Origin: a virus
DNA: 26,013 nt
IMG/VR virus record: IMGVR_UViG_3300042395_000435
Location: 1 to 26,013 of that record
Direction: 5' to 3' (one strand)
A model generated the notes under the pieces. The model was not told the origin of the DNA and searched no databases. It saw nothing but the letters and a program-made list of their open reading frames with translations. This document shows, one piece after another, positions 15,346-24,132 of this stretch (the stretch's first letter is position 1; each line of letters begins with the position of its first letter). Position numbers and translations under genes: made by a program.

Positions 15346-16560
15346 ATGGGATTCGGAAAACAACCTTCACCTCCAACGCTGGACTACGGCGCATCGCAGC
15401 GCCTGACTCGCGCAGACTACGAACTCAAAGAGGAGTTTATTCCAAGGCTCACTGACCGGACCGGCGATGCTGGCCGCGAGGAATATGCCCGCAACTTGGG
15501 ATTTGCCCTGCGCAGCTTTACCAATCCGGCCTCGGTCATTTATTCGCGGGAGATCGCAGACGCCAACAAGGAGCTGGCCGCCGCCCGCGAGCAGGCTGCG
15601 AGCATGGACAGTTGGCGCAGCAGCGGTGCGGGAGGCATCTTTGGTGTCGCCACCGGAAACCAGCGTTTCGACCCCATCAATAAGAAGTGGATCAGCAACG
15701 CAGAATACGACCGCCTAAAGGCAGCAGCGCCGCAGCGCGTCGCCGCCGCCGAAGCCAATCTTAACCGCTACACGCAAGCCGATCCTGTCGGTGACTTACA
15801 GCGCACCTTTGCGCCAGAGTTTGCGGCGCGCGACCGGCTGCTTGGGCAGATGGAATCGGCACAGGGTTCCACCGCAGACTTCAACAACTACCAAGACGCC
15901 CTGCGCCGTGGCATTGGCGCTGGTCAGTTGGGCGACAGCCTCATGCAGAGCGCCATGGACAAGGTCACCTCGGGCGGACGCCTGACACCGGAGGCATCCA
16001 GAGACGCCACGCAAGCCGCTCGCGTGGGCATGGCGGCGAGAGGCATGGCCACAGGCAACGCCGGTCTGGCCGCCGAAATGCTCAACCGCGACCGCTACAC
16101 GCGGCAGCGGGACTTCGAGAACCTTAACTTCGCTTCCGGCGTGCAGGCGCAAGACCTCAACCGCCGGACGGCGAACCTCGGATACCTTGGCCAAGCGGCA
16201 CAGAACATGGATCTGGAACGCGCCCGCCAGATGTCGGTGTCGCGTGATGCCTACAACTTCGGTTTGCAGACTAATCCGAAGATGATGCTGGCCGGTCTCG
16301 GATCGCCGTATGCCAACTTTACGCCGCAGGCGATTGGGCTGATGGGGAACCAGAATGTGCAGCCGGTTTATACTGGCGGCAGTTTTGGTTCAAGCAGCGG
16401 CATAGGAAGCGCAATGGGCGCTGGTGGCGCATTGCTTGGCGCCGGCGTCGGTGCGCTGTTGGCCGCCCCTACGGGCGGCATGAGCATTCCCATGGGCATG
16501 GCCTTGGGAGGATCGCTTGGAGGCGCCGGTGGCAACTTTGCCGGTTCATTCTTTAGATAA
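15346..16560 (+). CDS. Putative internal virion/ejection protein
   Basis: A 404-residue protein. The first 300 residues are helical, Ala/Arg/Gln-rich with possible coiled coils (REIADANKELAAAREQAAS and RTANLGYLGQAAQNMDLERA). The C-terminal 65 residues are glycine- and alanine-rich and hydrophobic (GSAMGAGGALLGAGVGALLA), a type of sequence that can insert into membranes. Proteins with this plan are often carried in the head of short-tailed phages and ejected ahead of DNA to form a channel. It follows the fibre genes and begins a run of four genes ending with the 1601-residue protein. The functional call is inference from composition and order. Confidence 0.7.
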   Translation: MGFGKQPSPPTLDYGASQRLTRADYELKEEFIPRLTDRTGDAGREEYARNLGFALRSFTNPASVIYSREIADANKELAAAREQAASMDSWRSSGAGGIFGVATGNQRFDPINKKWISNAEYDRLKAAAPQRVAAAEANLNRYTQADPVGDLQRTFAPEFAARDRLLGQMESAQGSTADFNNYQDALRRGIGAGQLGDSLMQSAMDKVTSGGRLTPEASRDATQAARVGMAARGMATGNAGLAAEMLNRDRYTRQRDFENLNFASGVQAQDLNRRTANLGYLGQAAQNMDLERARQMSVSRDAYNFGLQTNPKMMLAGLGSPYANFTPQAIGLMGNQNVQPVYTGGSFGSSSGIGSAMGAGGALLGAGVGALLAAPTGGMSIPMGMALGGSLGGAGGNFAGSFFR

Positions 16561-16581
16561 CAACAGAAAGAAAAACATAAT

Positions 16582-16971
16582 ATGACACCAGCACAGTTTT
16601 GGCAGCTAGAACAGCAGAACCAACAGAATCAGCAGGCGCAGGCGCAGCAGAATACCAATAACATGATGTCTGCCATCACGCAGTTTGCGCAGATGTATCA
16701 AGGGCAACAAAATCAAAAGGCGCAATTTGAGGGGGCCTACGACTATCTCTCGCAAAGAAACATGCTGAGTCCCGATCTTAATGAAAGGGTCTCGCAGTTT
16801 GTCAGAGACGGAGACTATGCGGCGGCAACGTCTTACATGGCGCCGCTGCTTTCCGAATTAGACTTTGGCCGCAAGTCGATGCTCGCCGGTCGCAGCGGGT
16901 TCTTTGATGCGGCGGGCAACTGGCAGATGGCGATGCCGGCAACCGCCGCGAAACCGTTTGTAGAATTTTAA
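16582..16971 (+). CDS. Glutamine-rich small virion-module protein
   Basis: A 129-residue protein. Residues 7-58 are very rich in Gln, Asn, Ala and Met (QQNQQNQQAQAQQNTNNMMS), followed by a helical part with YDYLSQRNMLSPDLNERVSQ. No family is recognised. It lies between two internal-virion candidates, 21 bases after one and 4 bases before the next, and is probably in the same assembly pathway. Gln/Ala-rich helical proteins of this size are frequent partners of ejection proteins, but that is only suggestive. Confidence 0.68.
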   Translation: MTPAQFWQLEQQNQQNQQAQAQQNTNNMMSAITQFAQMYQGQQNQKAQFEGAYDYLSQRNMLSPDLNERVSQFVRDGDYAAATSYMAPLLSELDFGRKSMLAGRSGFFDAAGNWQMAMPATAAKPFVEF

Positions 16972-16975
16972 TAAT

Positions 16976-17614
16976 ATGCCACCACAACAAACCAACAACC
17001 CGATGGTCTATGACGTGATCCGTTTTGGCCGCGAGGTAATGCAAATTCCAGCAGGAACGCGCATGGAGCTTGATTCCCCTCAGTATAAGTTCGTTGAAAA
17101 ACAGGCCAATAAATTTAACGAGCTTCGGATGCAAGCCATTGCCTCTGGACCCAAGGCGCCACCGCAATACTTATCCCTCACAAATCAAGAGGGGCGCTCG
17201 ATTGACGTTCTTATCAAGCCCAACGGCGAACCGCAGGTCATTGAACCCAAAATCCAAAACACCACACAGGGCATTGTCAGTATGGTGAATCCAACCAACG
17301 CTGTTCCTGTTGTCAACCCGCAGAGCCTTGAACCCTACAAGGGCTACGTTGCGTCCGGTGGAGGATGGGGTATGGGTGTGCAGCCCACGGTTGGCATGAA
17401 CAACGATGCCGCACGCGCCGCCGCAGCGGCGCAGCAGGGGCAGGCAGCGCCAGCGGCGCCCGCACCACAGGCGCAGCAACCACTCACCATGACCAATAGC
17501 GCCGGTGCGGCCATGACATTCTCCAGCCCGTATCAAGTGCGTGAAGCGTTTATGAAAAATCAAATCAATCACGACGAAGCCAAGAGTGCGCTTCTGCACT
17601 GGGGCATGAAGTAA
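16976..17614 (+). CDS. Putative internal virion-module protein
   Basis: A 212-residue protein of no recognised family. The N-terminal half is mixed (VYDVIRFGREVMQIPAGTRM; YLSLTNQEGRSIDVLIKPNG), then comes a low-complexity Ala/Gln/Pro segment (about residues 144-172) and a short C-terminal helical part (SSPYQVREAFMKNQINHDEA, then KSALLHWGMK) that looks like a small helical hairpin. The stop overlaps the start of the 1601-residue protein (TAATG), so the two are very likely made together. It may be a partner or chaperone of that protein. Confidence 0.68.
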   Translation: MPPQQTNNPMVYDVIRFGREVMQIPAGTRMELDSPQYKFVEKQANKFNELRMQAIASGPKAPPQYLSLTNQEGRSIDVLIKPNGEPQVIEPKIQNTTQGIVSMVNPTNAVPVVNPQSLEPYKGYVASGGGWGMGVQPTVGMNNDAARAAAAAQQGQAAPAAPAPQAQQPLTMTNSAGAAMTFSSPYQVREAFMKNQINHDEAKSALLHWGMK

Positions 17615-20600
17615 TGGCCGTATCGGAGGCAGATCGGTTTCTTGGCCTATCAGACCAAGACGCAGCCGCCTACGAGCGGGAACAGCGGGCAATTCTCAAC
17701 GACAGATCCCAGTGGGACAAGTCGTTGCCAGAGACACAACTCGATATTGCACCAGAGCGAGAGGACGCCCCGCTTCCTCCGATAGCCAGCAATCGGCCGG
17801 CGGCAACATCGGTTGATCCGGTGGCCGGGAATGCCGCGCCAAGCGATCTGCCCCCATGGACAGAAGAAGACGAGGCGACAAGCGCGAGCGCGGCCGAAGA
17901 CTTCCTTAACGCCCAGCAACAGCCCCTTCCCGGCAGCGATCCCGTTCCTTCTGCTGACGATTTCCTTTCCGAAAGCACTCTTCCCCCAGCAGGGGTTGGA
18001 TCGGGGGGAAGCGGTGGCGGTGGCGGCGGAACGTCAGGAAGCGACCCCACGTTCTCTCCGCAGCAAATGAGCGCGGACAGTTTTCTCCTTGCTCCAGATG
18101 AGGGCACAGACCCCGAAGGTGCCCCGTCCCTCAACCTCATCCGTGGCAACAACATCGCCAGCACATGGAACGCCTTTCAACGTGGGTGGGCCAGCGCTGG
18201 CATGGCTATGGAGATGGATGCAGAGCAGCCCAACCCCGAGGCCGTCATTGCTTACCAGCAAGAAATCCAAAAGCTGCCACCGTCGCAGGCTTACTCGATT
18301 GCAATGGATGACAGCCGACCGCCGATGGAGAGTTGGAAGGCGTTTAGCTACAATCCAGTCGGAGTCTTCGGCGAGATGATAGGCGAATCCATGGCAGGCT
18401 TTGCCCGACAAATGGCCAACAAGGGCGTGGCCCCGATGGTCTTGTGGACCGGAGCTGGTGCCCTTGTCGGCGGCCCAAAGGGGGCGTTGATTGGTGCGCG
18501 GGCGGGATACGCCAATGCCGTGGGGTTGGCCAGCCACTCGATGGAAGTGAGCAGCGGCATCTTGGATTCTTTTCAGCGGGCAGGCATCGACATCACCGAC
18601 CCGCAGGCGCTGACCGAAGGGCTGCAAGACCCCGAGCGGATGGCTTTGGCCCGAGAGTTTGCCGAGAAGGGGGCTGTCCCCGTTGCCACCTTTGATGTGG
18701 GCAGCGCTTTGATCGCCGGCAAATTGCTTGGCCGGCAAGGCACCAAGATGCTCGGTCGCCTGACCGCTGGCGCCGTGGAGACAGCGGTGCAGTCGTTCAT
18801 GGGTGGCGCAGGCGAGGCCAGCAAACAGATCGCGCAAGACGGACAGATCACCAGCGGGCGCAGTGTCCTTGCTGAAACGGCGGTGGATTCCGCCATGGGC
18901 GGCATCGACATTGCGGTCGGCACAAGGCTTGAGCGCGCCCGAGAACTCCCGCTGGGCAACGCCGCTGTCATCCCCGAGGAGCAGCTTCGGGCCGGCGATG
19001 TCAACGTAGAGCTGGGCGGCCAAACAATTTCTATTCCCGCACGGCCGATGGGGCGCGCACCGAACATGGCTCGGGCCACGCAGCAAAACATTGCCGCCAA
19101 TGCCGCCGCTGGCGGACCCGCCCCCGCGACGGCGGTGCCGCAACCGGCGCCAGCAGCGCAGCCCACGCAGCCGCAGCCAGCACAAGGATCGGTCCCGCCG
19201 CCGCCATCCCCTGCCCCAGCCAACACCAATCCCGAGCAACGTCCCCGCCAATTTGAGGAGAGGGCGAGCGAGATGCCCAACGTCCCCGAGCAGACGCAAA
19301 GCCTCATGGGCAGCGTCTATGATGTGCAGAGGTTCAAGGATTCCATTGATGCCGCCAAGGCGTGGATCAATGACTACGGGCTAGATGCCGCTCGCGCATT
19401 GATGACCGAGATTTCCGTGAGCGATGACACCCGCGCCATGACTCCGGTGGAAATAGCCATTGCCGTCGAGTTGGCTGGTCGGCTCGGCGCCATGCAAGAC
19501 TACAACGGGCAGGCCACGGTGCTAAAGGTGGTAAGCCGCAAGGGCCAGACCATGGGCGCCGCCATCGCTCACCTCAAGATCATCGGCATGATGACGCCGG
19601 AAGGCATCGTCATGTATGCCAACCGCATGATCGAGGACTACATCAACACCCTGCCGCCCGAGCGGCAAGAGGCATTGAAGAAAGCACAGTCCGTAGTGGA
19701 TCAAATTGGTGCAACGGTGGCTCAAGCCAAGACCGACATTGCCAACTCTGTCTTAAAAGAAGGGCAGTTCGGCGGCGAGCGCATCGGCCTAAGGATTAGT
19801 CGGCGCGTTGAATCCGTGCAGCAGGGCGAACAGGTCATGGTGGCCATCCGCGACGTGTTGACCGGCCCAAGCGTGAAGGAGGCGGCCAAGCCACAGATCG
19901 CCAAGATCCTGCAAGAAGCCGGACTTTCCAAGGGCGAGGCGGAATCCATTGCTTCCTCCGTAGCCAACCAATTTTACAAGGCCCTCGACCAAGTCCGCGC
20001 GCAGCTTATTGCCCCCCGCAAACCGGCCACGGGCGAGGCGCTGAAGATATTTAACCAACTGCAAGCCGACTTGAAGGCGGGCAACCTGACCGACTCGCAA
20101 TACATGTCGAAGGTGGCATCAATCTTTGGCGTGCCCGCCATGACTCCAGAGTTGGCGGCAGAGCTAAACCGTTACCGCGAACAGATCCAAGCGACCACAG
20201 ACGAAGACGTGAAGACAGTGCTCACCGCCAAGATGTATGAGCGGGCCATGAGCATCGTGCCGCAAGACATCTGGGCGCAGACGCGCGCCGTGGCCTACCT
20301 TTCCATGCTGTTCGCTCCCAAGACGTGGATCAGAAACATCGGCGGTAACACCATTCAGTTCATTGCCAACATCGGGCGAGACGCTTTCATCAACATGGTC
20401 GCCGACCCAACGCTCGGACTGTTTGATGGCGGACGGCGGACCACGGCCTCGGGCATCGGCCTCATGGGCGCGGCTGGTCGCACGGCGGCTGGCGCTACCA
20501 CGGGTGCAGCCATCGGATCAATCGTTCCAATCATTGGCACCACGGCCGGCGCGGCCATCGGCGCGGGTGCGGGACTGATCTACACCGCATCCGGCGGCAA

Positions 20601-22419
20601 GCGTATCTCGGCCATGCTCACGCCTGCCCAAGACTTTATGAAGGGGTGGAAGTGGGCGGCCAAACAAAACGCATCCAACGCCCCAAGCGAACGCAAAAGC
20701 GAACTCATGGCCGGACTTAGCCATCTGCGCGTCATGTCCAAGCTCACCACACAAAACAAGTGGGAGTTTGGTGATGTGAAGGATGTGAACCGGCAACTGT
20801 TCAGCGGTCGCGCCATGCAGATGTTGGAGTCCACGCTGTCTGTCGCCCTCGGCACTGCTGACCGTGCCTTCTGGATGGCGGAATACAGGTCGCGCCTCTC
20901 ACAGATGGAAGCGGCGGCCAAGAAGAACGGCGAATGGACCGGCCAGCCCACGCCCGAAATGATTGAGGCAGCACAGGCGGATGCCATGTATGCCATTTAT
21001 CAGAACCCGAACTTCACCAGCAAACTCATCGCCGACCTTCGCCGCACGCTCAACCGCAACAAAGAGTTTGGCCTTGGCACGGCCATTGTTCCGTTCGCCC
21101 AAGTCCCCGGCTCCATCGTGGAGAAGGGGTTCGTTGACTGGTCGCCTCTCGGGTTTATCCGCAACATCTACAGCGGAACCAAGGGTATCCTTTACGCCAA
21201 CGGGATGGCGCAGACTGGAAGGTTCGACCGCGCAGAGTTTAACAAGGCATTCTCTCAAGCGACAGTCGGCACCGGCATGTGGATGACCGGACTTTATCTT
21301 TACAAGATGGGCGTGATTACGGCCAGCCGCGAGGAGGATGAGAAGCTAGAGCAAATGCGGCAAGCCTCGGGGCTTGGGGCATACCAGATCAACCTGACGC
21401 AGCTTCGCCGGCGCATGTTGACTGGCGACTGGACTAATCCATACCCCGCAATTTATGGCGACACACTCATGGACTACAACTGGGCGCAGCCTATGTCCAT
21501 CGTGTTGGCGGCTGGCGCCGAGTATGGGAAGCAGGAAGACGCAGCCCAGCGCGAAGCAACCAAAGGCGGGCGCCCCGGCGAGCGCGCGGGCTGGCTCGCC
21601 CTTAGTATGCTGGCTGGAGCCAAGTCTCTTAAAGAAGAACCGCTACTCCAAGGCTTTGCCTCCTTCAATCGTGAGTGGTCTAACAGCGGCGAGCCGATCT
21701 CGGCCATCTACGATACGGCGCTCGGCATGCCGTCGATGTTTGTCCCGCAGATCGTCAGACAGGTCTCACAATACAACGACAACATCGTGCGCGAATACCG
21801 CAACGCAACGGGACCAGCGCTAACGGCAGACATGAAGCGGATGTTTATGAACATCGGGTCACAGCTCCCCGGCGTGTCAACCAGCTTTCCCCCGCGCTAC
21901 GACATCCTCGGGCAAGCGGTCGAGCGCTACGGATACGGTGGCAACTCGTTCTTCAACGTCTTCATCAACCCCGCTCGCTTCACGAAATACAAGGGCGACC
22001 CCGCATTCCAAGAGCTGGAGCGCATCATGTCCGTCACCGGCGAGACGAAGATGCTGCCGACCAAGATCAAGAGCAATAAGGTGGCGATCAATGGGCAGCA
22101 GATCGAGCTAACCAACGAGCAGATGGCGGCCTACCGTTACTACCTCGGCAACATGACCATGGGGATCTATTACAATAGGCTGGCCCTACCGCAATACGCC
22201 TCGGTTCCCGACCAAACGAAGGTGGATCTCTTTGTCAAAGACGTGAAGGACGTGAACGCCGCCGTGAAGGCCGGACTGTTTGGCCATAGTGTTGGTAATC
22301 TCACGCCCGCACAGCGCTCGCTTTATGGTCAGTTCATCATGGGCATCGGCCAGCAGATGCCGACCGGCATGCAGCCGCAGTCGTTCCTACCTGACCCCGT
22401 CCCCGCGCCACAAAATTAG
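17614..22419 (+). CDS. Large internal virion protein, predicted DNA-ejection protein
   Basis: A 1601-residue protein, by far the largest here. The first 160 residues are low-complexity and acidic; a Pro/Ala/Gln-rich linker lies at about 495-545. Several Gly/Ala hydrophobic segments could enter a membrane: about 271-305 (MVLWTGAGALVGGPKGALIG), 365-400, and 956-995 (TGAAIGSIVPIIGTTAGAAI). The region near 892-937 (AVAYLSMLFAPKTWIRNIGG) resembles a conserved block in very large phage and polyvalent proteins. The position at the end of the late operon matches T7 gp16-like proteins that form a trans-envelope channel. No lytic transglycosylase or protease signature was found, so an enzymatic activity is not claimed. 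Confidence 0.8.
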   Translation: MAVSEADRFLGLSDQDAAAYEREQRAILNDRSQWDKSLPETQLDIAPEREDAPLPPIASNRPAATSVDPVAGNAAPSDLPPWTEEDEATSASAAEDFLNAQQQPLPGSDPVPSADDFLSESTLPPAGVGSGGSGGGGGGTSGSDPTFSPQQMSADSFLLAPDEGTDPEGAPSLNLIRGNNIASTWNAFQRGWASAGMAMEMDAEQPNPEAVIAYQQEIQKLPPSQAYSIAMDDSRPPMESWKAFSYNPVGVFGEMIGESMAGFARQMANKGVAPMVLWTGAGALVGGPKGALIGARAGYANAVGLASHSMEVSSGILDSFQRAGIDITDPQALTEGLQDPERMALAREFAEKGAVPVATFDVGSALIAGKLLGRQGTKMLGRLTAGAVETAVQSFMGGAGEASKQIAQDGQITSGRSVLAETAVDSAMGGIDIAVGTRLERARELPLGNAAVIPEEQLRAGDVNVELGGQTISIPARPMGRAPNMARATQQNIAANAAAGGPAPATAVPQPAPAAQPTQPQPAQGSVPPPPSPAPANTNPEQRPRQFEERASEMPNVPEQTQSLMGSVYDVQRFKDSIDAAKAWINDYGLDAARALMTEISVSDDTRAMTPVEIAIAVELAGRLGAMQDYNGQATVLKVVSRKGQTMGAAIAHLKIIGMMTPEGIVMYANRMIEDYINTLPPERQEALKKAQSVVDQIGATVAQAKTDIANSVLKEGQFGGERIGLRISRRVESVQQGEQVMVAIRDVLTGPSVKEAAKPQIAKILQEAGLSKGEAESIASSVANQFYKALDQVRAQLIAPRKPATGEALKIFNQLQADLKAGNLTDSQYMSKVASIFGVPAMTPELAAELNRYREQIQATTDEDVKTVLTAKMYERAMSIVPQDIWAQTRAVAYLSMLFAPKTWIRNIGGNTIQFIANIGRDAFINMVADPTLGLFDGGRRTTASGIGLMGAAGRTAAGATTGAAIGSIVPIIGTTAGAAIGAGAGLIYTASGGKRISAMLTPAQDFMKGWKWAAKQNASNAPSERKSELMAGLSHLRVMSKLTTQNKWEFGDVKDVNRQLFSGRAMQMLESTLSVALGTADRAFWMAEYRSRLSQMEAAAKKNGEWTGQPTPEMIEAAQADAMYAIYQNPNFTSKLIADLRRTLNRNKEFGLGTAIVPFAQVPGSIVEKGFVDWSPLGFIRNIYSGTKGILYANGMAQTGRFDRAEFNKAFSQATVGTGMWMTGLYLYKMGVITASREEDEKLEQMRQASGLGAYQINLTQLRRRMLTGDWTNPYPAIYGDTLMDYNWAQPMSIVLAAGAEYGKQEDAAQREATKGGRPGERAGWLALSMLAGAKSLKEEPLLQGFASFNREWSNSGEPISAIYDTALGMPSMFVPQIVRQVSQYNDNIVREYRNATGPALTADMKRMFMNIGSQLPGVSTSFPPRYDILGQAVERYGYGGNSFFNVFINPARFTKYKGDPAFQELERIMSVTGETKMLPTKIKSNKVAINGQQIELTNEQMAAYRYYLGNMTMGIYYNRLALPQYASVPDQTKVDLFVKDVKDVNAAVKAGLFGHSVGNLTPAQRSLYGQFIMGIGQQMPTGMQPQSFLPDPVPAPQN

Positions 22420-22446
22420 GGCCGCCCCGGTTTCCCAGAGCGGCCC
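22419..22446. terminator. Hairpin between convergent late genes and integrase operon
   Basis: GGGCCGC (22419-22425) pairs with GCGGCCC (22440-22446) around a 14-base loop; the stem starts in the last base of the late operon's final stop codon. No T-tract follows on either strand. Its place between convergent operons suggests a two-way transcription stop. The remaining 53 bases to the lipoprotein stop hold nothing recognisable. Confidence 0.5.
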
Positions 22447-22499
22447 AGCGCATCACTCGACGCGCTCGTCCTTGTGGTTAGGAGACACACTTGGACAAA

Positions 22500-22868
22500 T
22501 CAGTAGCCATAGTAGCCGTATGCCGGCGGCGTGTAAATGGGGGCCGCGTTGCCTCCAAAGGTTGAGACAACTGTTGTTCCTCCCACTTGTCCTGCCGTTG
22601 TAACTCCACTTCCAGACGGAGCAACAATGATCGGTTGTGGCGCCTGCTGCGGAACGGGCGCCGACCCCTGAAACACAACAGTCGAAGGGGCGATTCCAAG
22701 CATGTCGGTCCCCGGCTGGAAGCGGATCTTCGGTTGCTTGGCCTCCCACGCCCGATACTCGGCAAGCTCCTCGGGCGTCCACTTTTTAAGAAAGGCAGTC
22801 GGATCCGTTTGCGCGCATCCAGCGGCCATCACCATGGCGGCAGCGAGCGTTAGGGTTAGCAGTTTCAT
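22500..22868 (-). CDS. Predicted lipoprotein coupled to the integrase
   Basis: A 122-residue exported protein. The signal peptide (residues 1-17, MKLLTLTLAAAMVMAAG) is followed by C18 in a lipobox-like AAGC. The next residue is Ala, not Asp, so outer-membrane sorting is expected in a Gram-negative host. The mature part has a short charged segment (LKKWTPEELAEYRAWEAKQP) then a Gln/Pro/Gly/Val-rich tail ending in PPAYGYYGY. The start at 22868 overlaps the integrase stop (ATGA); a longer open frame upstream of it is a shadow of the integrase. Being tied to the integrase it may be expressed in the lysogen and alter the host surface, for example to exclude other phages; this is inference. Confidence 0.7.
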   Translation of the reverse strand: MKLLTLTLAAAMVMAAGCAQTDPTAFLKKWTPEELAEYRAWEAKQPKIRFQPGTDMLGIAPSTVVFQGSAPVPQQAPQPIIVAPSGSGVTTAGQVGGTTVVSTFGGNAAPIYTPPAYGYYGY

Positions 22869-24016
22869 ATTGTTGGTTCTTGTTGGAATTTTTCTGGCAC
22901 GACTACGGCACGTTGCCATGTGGCATACCAGCGGCTTGTTGTGGTCGGGGTGCTGTGCCCGAGAAGATATTGCACAAGGCTGATCTTGCCGGTGGCCTCC
23001 AGCCAATCGGACCCTGCTTGCTTGCGCAATTCGTAGGCCGCCCCCTTGCGGTCGGGGATTAGGGTGCGAAGCCAGAGGTTGAACACGCGCAGGATGTAGT
23101 TGTAGCGAAGGTTCGGCGTGGGCAGCGGGATCAAGTAGTCGTCGGCTTTGAGCAGGGCATCGGCCATCCATGGTGCGATGACAATATCCCGCTCGCGCGC
23201 CCCGCCGGTCTTTAGGGAGAAACCCTCATCGGGACGCTCGCGCACACACATGGTCTTACCCTGCGGGCGGTCTTCGACCCATCCCTTGCGGGCATAGCTG
23301 ACTTCCTTGGGCGTCATGCCGAGATACCGGCAGCAGATGAAGGCGCGGCGGCGGGTCTCATCGGCGCGGCTCTCCCGCTCCATGGTGGCGAGCGTGTCCT
23401 TGGGGATGTGCTGGAAGCTGTTGGGATTGTATTTCTGCTTGGCCTCCTTGGATGCCGTGAGGAAGCCAGAGATGTCGGGCAGCGGGAAGCCGACCCAATC
23501 TTTGGTGCGAGCGAAGACGGCTTTGGCGCCGGCCAGTGTGGTGCCCTTGGTGTAGATGGCGTTCTTGTCGGCGCGCTGGTAGTCCACGGCGAGTTGGGCG
23601 GTCAGTTCGGTGGATCGGACGGCCATCACCTTGGCCTTCTCCACGTCGGTCATGGCGCGGGCGCCGGCTGTCGTCCAGCCTTTGGCTCTAGCGATGACGC
23701 GCATGAGGGCATTGGTGTTCTTCTTGTGGGTGGTGCAGTCGGTGACGGTGGCGTAGTGGTCGATGATCTGGCCCATGGTCGGGGCGCTGTCGCGCATGTT
23801 GGCTGTCTCTTTGAGCTTGGCCATGCCCTGATCCCCGAGAATAGTGAGGAACGATATGGCCTTCGCCTTGGCAATTTTCGCATCGTTCGTCTTGAGGGAA
23901 ACCCGCTTGATCTTCTTGCCCTCCATAAATCGCAGCCACCATCGGGACTCTCGCCAAAAGCAAGTGCCACGGATGCCAAACTTGGGGATCTCAATGCGGA
24001 AGGATTCAGTGTTCAT
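22865..24016 (-). CDS. int: Tyrosine-recombinase integrase with atypical active-site residues
   Basis: A 383-residue site-specific recombinase that would integrate and excise the phage. The N-terminal arm-type DNA-binding part (RWWLRFMEGKKIKRVSLKTN, residues 25-44) is followed by a core-binding region and the catalytic domain (about 205-375). Seen residues are K269 (SLKTGGARERD), R331 in YELR, H354 in LLGHS and the nucleophile Y364 in SRWY, with normal spacing (23 and 10). Two positions differ from the consensus: the His of HxxR is Y328, and the first Arg (usually G-L-R in the box before) is T235 in LGMTPKEV. GAGG lies 6 bases before the ATG. The stop overlaps the lipoprotein start. Confidence 0.92.
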   Translation of the reverse strand: MNTESFRIEIPKFGIRGTCFWRESRWWLRFMEGKKIKRVSLKTNDAKIAKAKAISFLTILGDQGMAKLKETANMRDSAPTMGQIIDHYATVTDCTTHKKNTNALMRVIARAKGWTTAGARAMTDVEKAKVMAVRSTELTAQLAVDYQRADKNAIYTKGTTLAGAKAVFARTKDWVGFPLPDISGFLTASKEAKQKYNPNSFQHIPKDTLATMERESRADETRRRAFICCRYLGMTPKEVSYARKGWVEDRPQGKTMCVRERPDEGFSLKTGGARERDIVIAPWMADALLKADDYLIPLPTPNLRYNYILRVFNLWLRTLIPDRKGAAYELRKQAGSDWLEATGKISLVQYLLGHSTPTTTSRWYATWQRAVVVPEKFQQEPTI

Positions 24017-24024
24017 AACGCCTC

Positions 24025-24053
24025 ACTATCGGACTGTGCTCAAAACGTGTCAA
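24025..24053 (-). promoter_or_regulatory. Candidate integrase promoter
   Basis: On the minus strand a perfect -35 TTGACA (24053-24048), a 17-base spacer and -10 GATAGT (24030-24025, 4 of 6 matches). Transcription would begin about 2-3 bases before the integrase ATG (24016), giving an almost leaderless message that would lack the GAGG site; readthrough from the early genes would include it. The promoter lies within an inverted repeat, so it may be repressed or autoregulated. Confidence 0.45.
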
Positions 24054-24070
24054 CTTTTGATTAGCACAGT
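24033..24070. repeat. Inverted repeat across the integrase promoter
   Basis: ACTGTGCTCAAAA (24033-24045) pairs with TTTTG (24055-24059) and AGCACAGT (24063-24070), 13 base pairs with a 3-base ATT bulge. The 9-base centre holds the integrase -35 box. This could be an operator for a repressor, a binding site for the integrase or excisionase, or a hairpin in early readthrough transcripts. Confidence 0.6.
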
Positions 24071-24132
24071 GTTGGTTTATGCTGGTTCAAAGTGGCACAT
24101 AAAAGTTCAATTTACAGAGAAAGTTTCATTTC

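Noticed and set aside
18034-19299. 421-residue open frame on the minus strand
   Set aside because: It lies opposite the 1601-residue virion gene, is Arg/Gly/His-rich without a family pattern, and has no ribosome binding site; it is a by-product of GC-rich codon use.
22419-22446. Classic rho-independent terminator
   Set aside because: The stem is good but no run of T follows on either strand; it is kept only as a hairpin with a possible terminator role.
22869-23171. Upstream extension of the lipoprotein frame
   Set aside because: It lies inside the integrase gene in another frame and would bury the signal peptide.
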